From: Druceiella hillmani
Taxonomy: Eukaryota; Arthropoda; Insecta; Lepidoptera; Hepialidae
Reading direction: 5' to 3'
Assembly (NCBI GenBank): GCA_039881145.1
Contig: JAYKKI010000007.1
Location: 41,187,001-41,251,000, forward strand
Length of the DNA: 64,000 nucleotides
The notes under the pieces are model-generated. The model was not told the DNA's origin. It saw nothing but the letters and a program-made list of their open reading frames with translations, and did no database searches. Position numbers and translations under genes: made by a program. The first letter of the stretch is position 1. Each line of letters begins with the position of its first letter. This document shows, in pieces, positions 12,401-23,900 of the stretch.

Positions 12401-14833
12401 TCGATTGGTAAAATGAAACCTGAAAAACCAATAGTGTAAATTTTTTGTATCAAAAATTATGTTTTGGACCACTCGTAATTTTGATATTTTACAATGCTTT
12501 TGGTTTAAACAAAATTTTTGGGATGAACTTCATCTTTGAAATAGAAAGGGAATAACTAATGAAACTAAAAATGGAATATTAATAAACTTATTTACATACA
12601 AGAAATTCCTTTATGTTTCAAAGATTTATCAAATGTAGCAAACACAATAATGGCACACCCCTCGATCGCCGATGTCACATATGACTTTTCTCCATTGAGC
12701 ACAAAGTGATCTCCTTGTTCTATTACTGACGTTTGAGTGTTAGCGACGTCACTTCCAGCTCCTGCGTAATAAAAATATTAAATAATAGAGAAAAAGTATA
12801 TCACATTATTAAATTCAGTAAAGTAATCTTTGAGTGGATTAATACATTTGGATGGTGATATTATATTCCATATTGTCTTACCGATCTTTAAGATTTTACG
12901 GAAAGATCAGTAATATAGTTAAAAAATTCATAATTGCAACAATATAAACTAATAACGCTTGTTATCCTTACGTATTTTAACTCTTTTCATAAATCAAAAA
13001 GTGTTAAAAATATATATATAAACTTTATTATGCGTCATTCAAAATGTTAAATTCTGATTTTACTTGGTATTTTTGGAAAATTGTATGTTGAGTTTGGAAT
13101 TTGTCAGAATTATTAGTGGTCTGTATTTATACGTTACTTTGATCTGTCTCATGACACAGAAAGCAATCAAATATTGTAATAAATGAGTATCTTATTGCGC
13201 AAAGTAGCGCAAAAGTTGTTTAGGAATGCTATCTTACAAAATACTACATTGCTACGAATATTATATATCCGAAAAATGGTTTATCAGATTGTTGGTTTAT
13301 TTGTCATTTAATAATAATACTGTAACAAAGCAATGAGCTACTATTAAATTAGCCAGTTTAACATAGGTGGTTGTCCGTTTAACATAGGTGGCTTTTCTCG
13401 TGAGGCGATTTAATAAGAAGAAGCTGCGTTTGAATCATGGCTAAACTACTGTTTGTCCAGTAAAATTGTCCAAAAATGTAGGTTCAAAATGCATGGTTTC
13501 TTTAAATCAATTTTTTTGGCACTATTACTTAAGGTCACATCTTGAGTAATTTGCCAAGTTGTCAGGTTATGCAAAATCTCACTCAGTCGTCACGGTCTGA
13601 GAGGTTATCTTGTGAAACGTCAGTCGGTACGTTTTTGTAGGGCATTTAATTTTTTATAATGTCCTTAAGAGACTGATTATCATACAACCTGTTTACGAGT
13701 TACAGTGCATTAAACTTCATGAAAAATAAATACGAAAATGACGAAACATTAATCTTGTAGAGAACTATATTTTCTATAATTTTTGTCATAAATCCCATTT
13801 TGCAAAATTAATAGTTTACAGATTGTGAACAAAAGTTTTTGTCAAATATGTCGTTGAGTATTTATTGGATGTAAAAATTTTAAACTTTCATTTGGTAAGA
13901 ATTTTCATTTACAACTTTTTTGTATTATCAACAGTTTATGCAATGCAATCGATACAATAAAAATAGTTTTTCCAAATGTATCGTTATCATACTTCAAAAT
14001 TTGTTATTATCAACCTTTTTAAAAGGAAACAAAATTTTATCAAATACAGCTATTAAATCAAAACTATTAATAAAAAATAAACTATTATACTACTATTATA
14101 ACTTTATCTCCTGAACTATTAATTCTACAGAGAAAAGTTTAAATAATAACTTGAGACTTAAATGCTCTACTCTAAATGCGAAGAGTTTATGAGTTATTTG
14201 GGAAACTATTTTTATCACGCTCACTGTACCTCATAAACTACTACAAAAAAGTTTTAAATAAAAATTGTAGACAATTTAATGAAAAAAATTATATTTTGAC
14301 ATTCGATAAATATCTAATAAAATATTTTGGAAAATTTGCTTTTTGCAATCTGTAAAATAATTATAAAATATAGTGCCCTATAAGATTGTTATTTTAAAGT
14401 TTGATCAGTAGTTTGTGAAATAATTTGAAAAAAAGAGTTTAGTAAGTCTTAATGCAATATAACTCATAAATAATAGATTGTACGACAAGTCCATTAAGGA
14501 AATTAGAGAAAAACGAACACAACTATAAAAATAATTTTATTTATTTTGTCAGTATCTATAATACACGAGAAATGTAGTAATTTTGACAAAGATTTGGTAA
14601 AGTTATATTGTCAAAAAAATTTAATTGGAATAAGCATGCAAAAACAAAGTACAATTTTACTGAATTGTGTACAGATTTGATATAGACACTATTTATATTA
14701 CTAAATAACATATAGGTTACTTTTAACTATAGTAATAGCATAATTCCTTCACAAGGACAAAACATGGAACTTTTTATTCCCTAATAACAATTTAGTACTA
14801 CAACATGGCTATAGATTGTACTATGTTTATGTT

Positions 14834-14924
<91 letters not shown>

Positions 14925-17900
14925 CATTTGTTCAAGTATTTTCAGAGCCCAAAAACTGCATGTATTGCTTACATACAAAGAGGTATTGCAATATCTCACA
15001 AATGCCATCATCTCAATCGAAAATTCAAAACAACACAAGCGGTGCACTAACCATGCTATCAATAAATTAGTACTTAAAACAGCAGATTTGCCTGTGCAAA
15101 TTTGCCGCGAATATACTATAAAAGCGACAATGCATAGCTGCTGAATCCAGAAACTAATGATCCTTTGTATATTAGTTATTAGATTCAGCAGTTGTGCGTT
15201 GTGAAGAAGAAGAAATGGTAAAACTTTATGAACGACAAGAATCACATGGCTTTTCCCTATAATAATACGCTGATTCCTAAAGGAAGAAACGATAATTTAA
15301 TTATTGGCTACTTTTCATTTTTAATATGGTATTATACTCAACATAGAAACTATAACACAGAAAAAAGTTTCAGCCCCTTTAAATCATACAGTATTTTATT
15401 CTCTTTGATTGGATCTCCAAAGTGAAACAATTTCAAACTGGTGTCTTTCTAGACTTGGTTCGAGTTGTTATGTCATACCACAGCGGGGACAAAATGTGCA
15501 TATCCTAAGCATGCGTTACGTGGCTTGACGCTTGAACATTAATAAGTTTTGGAAGGTCATAGATGAAGTTACTTTGTTATTATAAAATTGATAAAGTGTG
15601 AAAAGTTGTTATTATAAATTCGGACAAATTTCATCGTTTCATTGTTATTGCAATTTTGTAACAATTTAAAAATAACTACTGCAAATGTTGCAACAACCTT
15701 AGTTGACAAGGACCGAATGCAATTGATGAATATCAACCTAACTTCAATTTTTTTATCCATCTCCCAATAGACTATACCCTATCCTACTGTTGTTTGGAGT
15801 TGATTTATTAAAACGTCAATATTGTATATAATTATATTATTTATAATAGATACTGTACATATATAAACATTGATATTTTTATATGTGAATATGTTCAGAG
15901 AATGTACAAGATAAATTCTCTTTTAGTCAATCAAAACACCATAAACTAAAAATTACAGGCATCATGAAAGACATAAGATTATTGGTAGATTAGAGATTTA
16001 ACAAAATAATAGATCGGATGAAAAAAAGTTTCATGAAAATAAGAAAAACGATTTAGAGAAGGTCCAAAAGTCAGGAAAGCGAGGAAGAAATTAAATTAAA
16101 GTTGTCCTTTACAAACAACAAAAAAGTGAAGACAAAAAAAAATTTTTTTGTCTTTGTTCACCTCACTGTCGTCCTGTAATTTTCTTCCTCGAAGCTCTTT
16201 TTACAGGTTTGGGAACAAGTACAAATCATGGTCGGGGCTATAGGGTGGGTAAAATAGTGATTCGAAGCCAAGTTTGTGAATAGTATCCATTGCAACTTTG
16301 CTTTTATGAACTGGCACATTGTCTTGCGAAAACAACATACTCGTAGCCAGTTTTCCACATCTCTTTTCCTTGATAGCTTCTTTCAGTTTATCTAATATGG
16401 TAGCATAATACTCTCCAGTGATAGTGGTACCATTTTCCATATAGTCACCTTGAAAGCCTTTTTCAGTTTATCCAATATGGTAGCATAATACTCTCCAGTG
16501 ATAGTGGTACCATTTTCCATATAGTCATCTTGAAAGCCTTTTTCAGTTTATCCAATATGGTAGCATAATACTCTCCAATGATAGTGGTACCATTTTCCAT
16601 ATAGTCACCTTGATAGCCTCTTTCAGTTAATCCAATATGGTAGCATAATACTCTCCAGTGATAGTGGTACCATTTTCTTTATAGTCGATCAATAAAATCC
16701 CTTCAAAAAACTCCTTAGACGCCTCCACTCATTGTTGCTTTTGCGGCAACGTAAGCATTCTCAGGATCCATCTTACATTGACTTTAGTCATGCACAGATG
16801 GTCGTGTAGAACTCCCAAAAATTGTTGTATTATGATACACCAACTAGTGAAGAAAGTTGTTTCTTCTTCAAGTGAACATCTTCAAATGCAAGTTTTTCAA
16901 TATCTGACGTGGTGGCCTCAATTAGCCTTACCGGGCGGTGGTCGTCTTCAATTGAGTCTTGACCTTGTTTTAATAGACCATGCCACATATAAACCATAGT
17001 TTTACCAGGACAATGATTCTCCATAAACAACTCCCATCTCACTCATGATGGTTTGAGGAGTTTTTCCTTGCTTGGTGTCAAATTTAATCACAACGCGTAG
17101 TTTGATTCTAGTTCACTTCCAGATTTAATTCTTTAAAGGCCAATCATTCATTAACAAACAACTTAGGGACTTGACATTCAACTTACGTACCTCAAATTAG
17201 TTCCTAATTAGTGGGGTACCAAGAAAGAATATATATGCCTTTTCCTTCATTACGCGGACTTTTGGACCTCTCCTTGAACACCTGGGAGATAAAGGAGAAA
17301 GTTTTTTAATAGTGTTGCAACGAATAGTGTATTCGGCCTAAGGCCAAATACCGATAATTCGGCCTGGTGCTTGGCCAAATAGCCAATTATTGGCCTAAAT
17401 GATTCGGCATTGTTTTGACATGAATTCCGACAGGTGCGCTAACCATGCTACCAATAAATTAGTACTTAATACTATCGTTTAAACACTGTTCTCTATTTAG
17501 CGACGCATTATCTGTGCTCCGCCGATCCCGCCGCAGTAAATACGATGTTGCGACATTATTTTGTTCTATACAAGTTATAACAAATTCATTGTAAATAAGC
17601 ACTGATTTTTTATTTTCGTTATCCATTTATTTATAAAACCTAAACAAACACATATTCTTGATTACAATTTATCTTATTAATTAAATAACTTTCCAGTTAA
17701 AACCAGTATGGTGCGTAAATTGAAGTCTTCTGTGCAGATTTACTTTGAAGAACTGACAATTCACATAATGTGCATGCAAATTATGTCAAGCAAATATTTT
17801 TCATTGAGGGAATTGTGGGAAAAGCCATGATTAATTAAATCATTTTAATAACAAGCAAAATAAGGAGTTTCAGAAGATACAGTAACCGATTTTAAAAGAA

Positions 17901-20900
17901 CAACATACAGACAATGAGGTTGTCTCCAGCACAAGTAAGTCTACAAAGCAGTTAATCCTCTATGACTGTCAAGAAAAACTTAAAAAGTGAGATATAAACA
18001 ATCCCAAAGCTAACAAATACCATTATTTGATTGCCGAGATGATTGCAATTGACAATGAAACCATGAATATAGTTGAAAGGTCTGGTTTCCGGAGATTTTT
18101 AAATTGACTCTGCCAAGATATAATATACCGAGTAGACCGTATTTTTCAGGGAAAATAATTCTAGAACTGTATGTGAAAGTTAAGCACCAAGATTAAGAAA
18201 CTGCTGAGGATCAGATTCTACATTGTTTACTTCCAAATGTGCATGTGCTTGCCAAACTAAGTCAATTTTCTAAGTTTTACCATGCATTGGCTTAATTGCA
18301 ACTTTAACACATGCTGCACTAAACTGGTCATAGGTTGCCTGCTGCACTAAACCTAAAACATTTTGAAGGGCAACATGCAGTACAAAATATAGCAAGAAAT
18401 CTTCAGGACCAACACCAAGTCTGTGGGGATTATCATTAGCAAAGATTCATGTCATCAATTATGACAACGGATGCAATATTGTTAAGGCTGTCAGTGACGC
18501 TGAAATGGACTCTGTGTGTTGCTTCTTACATACACTGCAGTTAGTTGTCAAAGATTCCCTGAAAAATCAACCTGAAGCGGAAAACCATTCTAGCATTACA
18601 CAAGAACTGAAAAGAATCCAGGAAGAATTAGAGATAGCCAAGTGTAAATTAGTGCAAGATATAACAACAAGGTGGAATTCTACCTTTTACATGCTACAAA
18701 GGCTTATGGAATAAAAACATCCTATTTCTCTGTCTCTTACAGATACAGCAAACATCTAACTATAGCACAGTGGGAGCTTGTAGATCAAGTGTTGAATCAT
18801 TTAGGCCTTTTGAGGAGATTACAAAAATTACTAGCTCTAAAAAAAACACCATTGCAAGTGACCTTGATAGATATCTGAGCATGAAACCTTTGAAGAGAAA
18901 CGACAATCCATTTAACTGGTGGACTGAAAATAAATTAAGATACAACAAAGGAAAATATAAAATGAAAATACAGATTACAATAAAGGAAAATATTGATGTT
19001 TTTTACTAAAATACATAGTCCAATTATAATATAACTAATAGATAAATGGCTCTGTTTTATTTAACAGTCTTATTTTCCAAATAAATTATAAGTATTTGGT
19101 ATTCGGTTCAATAGTAAAAATCGCCCGAATACTGTATGGCCGAATACGTAACCGAATATCCGTTGCAAATCTACTTTTTAATAAATCTTAAAAAGTGCTT
19201 TTTTAATTTCTGCAAAACAAGTCTTTCGTGATGTCATGTAGATATTATATGTCAAAAATGTTTTTTGAAAGGTCCAATGTTGACAAAACAATGTTAGAAA
19301 TACATCATAATACAGAATATCATGCTACTATTAGAAGAAATTAATATACCTTATATACCGACACAATAAATAATAAACCTACCGCTTTCACTTAATGCAA
19401 AACATCCAATAGCGCCTTTTGTGTAATCACACAAAAATTTGTTTTTTTGTTCTGAAGTTCCACGTTGTTGGACCAAATTTGCATACAAGCAGTTGTGAAT
19501 TGATACAATGACGCCAGTGCTAGCACAACCTCGAGACAATTCCTCCACCGCCACAGCCAGGGATAGCAGGTCGAGACCTGCTCCCCCATATTGTTGTTCC
19601 ACCATTGCACCCATAAGACCAAGAGAGGCCAGTTTTTTTATCTATGAAATAATATATCAATATTCGATTTATTATTTTTTTTAAACAAATGAATCAAAAT
19701 ATAAGTCATTTTATAATTTTTATAATGTTTGGTTCCATAAATAGTAATCCTTAGAAATGACGATAAAAATTCATACTGCATACCATGAAATCATGGTTCT
19801 CATAACCAAGACTAAATGGACATAAGTTTGAATCTATTTCAAACTTGTGGACACAAGTTTGAATCAAAGAAAAGAAAATATTGTCTAAATTAAAGAGGCT
19901 AGAACTTTTTCCTGTATTATATTTCCTATGTTGAGTATAACACTGTAATAAAAGATTTAAAGCAATTAATTTTTATAAGATGATTTTGAATTTACGATTA
20001 TATATATACTCCTTGTGTAACTAGTAGGATTTGAATTAAAAACACAAAAAAATTTGTTCTTTTCTATATTTAAAATAACTTTGAACTGACAAATCCCAAA
20101 CCGTTAGGCTTCTCAAATTTTGAATGATACACATTTTCAAGGACTATCATTTGTGTTAGTAAAACTAGAGTTTCAAGCGTCATAGCTTCTTCTTAAAGTT
20201 CCAAACTTCAGTGAGAAAAACGTTGAGATTCGTATAAAATCTAGAATGAGTGCAAAGTGCTAAATTGTGTGATTTGCTGTTTATTTTCTCAAGCAAATGA
20301 CTGCCATATTTGGATCAAACGATGGAAGCAACTATTAATTTTGTATCAATTATTGGATGGAATTACATTTTTATAAATGAGATATAGATAGATTAGCTTG
20401 ATTACACACATTTATCAATTAAATATGACAAAATATTAATTCGATATGGTAATAAATTATTTTTTTTATCTCCTAATAGTAACTATAATATTAAATAGAA
20501 TAAAACGAAAATTTCTTTTTATCAGCACATTTAATCAAAAATAGCAAGACAAAGTGATTTCTATATACTATCCAAAATGTAAAGATACAAAAATATCAGT
20601 TTTTTAGAATCTTTATTGGTTTGTGTATCTGTTTTTCCCTTCAGGTTATATAAAATGATTGAATGGACATTGAGTGGGGTCAATCTATTACATCTCTTTT
20701 GGCTTGTATAAGTGATAAGAACCATTTAAAATTGACGTTAGAAATCCGACCTATAGAACAAACTCTTTTGCAGGCTAGTAGGAAAATTTAATTAGCTAAA
20801 AAATTATATACGATTTACAAAATTACATAACTAAATTTAAAGTCTTAATTCAGTTTTTGTATAAAAGTACACATTAGAAAAGGGAATCAGTTATTGGTTA

Positions 20901-23900
20901 AACTGATATTTTACTGATAGATATAAAAAGTTTAATTTTTTCATTATTTGTTCTAGGTGATGTTTATATTGGTTTTTTCTACTAACGGACCAAATTTTTT
21001 TAAATTATTGTGCTGTACATAATGCAACAATTTGTATAAAAACTACTGTCGAAACTAATTGTGCACAGTAACATTTATTGTCATTTAAAATAAGTCACAA
21101 AAACAAATGGTGACATCATGCATATCAAGGGGACAAATTTAAGCAAGTATTAGATAATAGCTTATCTATTACCAAGCTATGTGTATTAATACTATATTTC
21201 CTTGATAAAATAATGCTACATTTCGTTTATAAAACGAAGATAAATTAAACTTCTTGCAATGTTTCTAAAAACTTTTAATAATTTTTCATGTTAATCATTC
21301 AAACCATACAATTTGCAAGAGAATCAAATTATAAAACAGGTAACTGTTAACTAATATTAACTCTTGACACCTATTACTTAATAATAAAAGATTGATTAAG
21401 ATAACATTATAAATTGTTTCAATCGCAAAATTAATTAAAGAACTAAAATAAGTTCCAAAATAAGTTTGAGTCGAAACTTCTACATTTACTTTTTTATATA
21501 TTTCATCATAATTAACACAAATTTACTTTTTTATACATTTCGTCACAATTAACACAAATTATCATATTGTTTAAAATTCTCACATATACTTAATAAAATA
21601 CAATTGTGAAAACCGTTACAAAATTTGGGACAATGGGCAAATTATTATGGAGACTGACTGCATATTTTTTTTTCACGGCCCTTTTCAAAACAAAATGAAT
21701 AACATGGTGAACAAAACCTGTCTAGACTATTATATAGTATACTCAGTACAAGCTGAGATATTGAGAGTCCAAAGTTGATGTTAATATTAATGTTGACAAA
21801 TATTCAATATAATAATCAAAATAGTTTTAATTGTTGAAATGTAATATTAAAATTTGAATTAGATGAAATACTCGTATCTATCAGTGAGTTACAAATTGTA
21901 CCGTTACATATGTATTTAATAACAATATAATTAATAGAAGTCATTTTAAACCCTTTCAGAATCTATTAAAGGGAGAGGTGGACTAAGATTTTCCTGACGT
22001 CTACCCCACACTAAATAACACATTACATAATAACATTGGCATGAGAACAACCCAATGTCCTTTTCCCTACAATGCAGCTACAATTATGCCCAATGATGAC
22101 TTTTTTGCCTTGATTATTCCCTTTAATTAAAATCCAAATGAAATTAATTTTAGCCTGCTGATGATGCAACATAACAATCACGGATTATTAGCTGGTATAT
22201 GATATGTGCACAGATTTTCCATGTTAATTTTTTCCATATACTTGTAGCAAATATGCACAAACTGCTATATTCCCAATACATAGATGATCAATTCACCAAT
22301 GGTTAATACTCCAAAATCATCCAGTACTCGATTATTTATAGTTATTACATTAAATGTTACTCAACAGTTATTCCAATTATTTTCAATTACTTAAACATTC
22401 TTCTATTAAAATATCTGCCACTAATATTCTTCAAAATTACTAATGAAATTCTAGATATGCGAGTAGGCTACACGAAAGAATTTAAGTCATAGTTTGCAAT
22501 TTCAATCAATGATCTAAGCACAATATTATTGTTGTAAAGAGTATTTATTTTTATACGGTATTTTATAAGGGCTATTATTGTTTGTGAAATTTATCAATTA
22601 ATTTTAAACTACATTAGTCAAGTCACAAAATTGAACTGTATTTGGAACCTAAATATCTTCACTCTGACTGCATTTAACCACATAACTTTACAAGTTTTTA
22701 TCTTATATTATCCTTTGCACATATAAATGACAACAGGAAAAAAGAGATCATTGCCTATTGACCTTTTTACTGCTTTTGTAGTTGATAATTGGATTCAATT
22801 AATTTTGTTAATAAATTAAAACAAAATTAACATTAACTTAATCACATTGAAATTCGGTAAACTTACATGTTCTGCAGGAAACTTGCATTCTCGATCTATT
22901 TCACTAGCAATAGGTTTTAATTCCTCCTCTGCAAATTTTTTGCATAATTCTTGAATTTCTAAGTGCTTTGAGTTAAGTCTGTGATTGAAGCATCGTTTGA
23001 TTATACCTCCAGCGCTTACACCTGGGTAATTTAAAATATGGAATTATGTATTATCTCAATAATTTTAATAAATGTTTGTCAACGTGTTTGATATACGGAA
23101 AATTAGGTTTTGTTTGTAGCTTCAACTGTGTGAATTTTTTATTAAGACGCCAAGATTTATCCCTAACCCAATAAGTCGTAACCCTCTCCATAAATACTGT
23201 TAAACATTATGTTGTGTTCCACGAAACATGCAGATTTTGGGCTCCCACTATACATGAACAATATATTTAATATACACGCTGTATCATCTATTAACATGTT
23301 GTAGTACTAAATTTTAGGAGAATTTATGTCTTTTTCAGATTAAAAGTAGCCTATATTTTAATACAAATTATGAACTATGTATTTTATGTTTGTACCAAGT
23401 TTTATGAAAATTTGTGTGTCTGTTTGGAGGTGATTTAGGAACAAATATCCAAATATACTTTTTGTGTCTTATGTGTTACTCTGCTCTATGAATTATCCAC
23501 AAGCCATATTTGGGACAGACTGATTGTTTGGTTGTAAAGTTTTTAAGTAAGAAAGAAACAATCATGCACTCATATTTACAATAACAGCTCTTTAATAGCA
23601 TCTTTTTTATAAAATATTTGTACAAAGTTTTCATTAAGCAATAGTTTAGGTTAATTTTTTTGAAATTAATTAATACCACTGGATATAATGGTAGTTTAAG
23701 AAGTGATTTTCACTATTTCCTTTTTTTTAAAGAAAATAAATTTTAAAATAAATAATGTTTCCGATATTTATAATGTTGTGTGCAAACCACGATTTAATTA
23801 AATGAAAAAAAATAAACAGTTTAAAAATTATTTTGTTACTAACCAATAATTTGAAGAAGTTTTTTCCACATTTTTATATTTGATTCATGTTTTATGTTTA

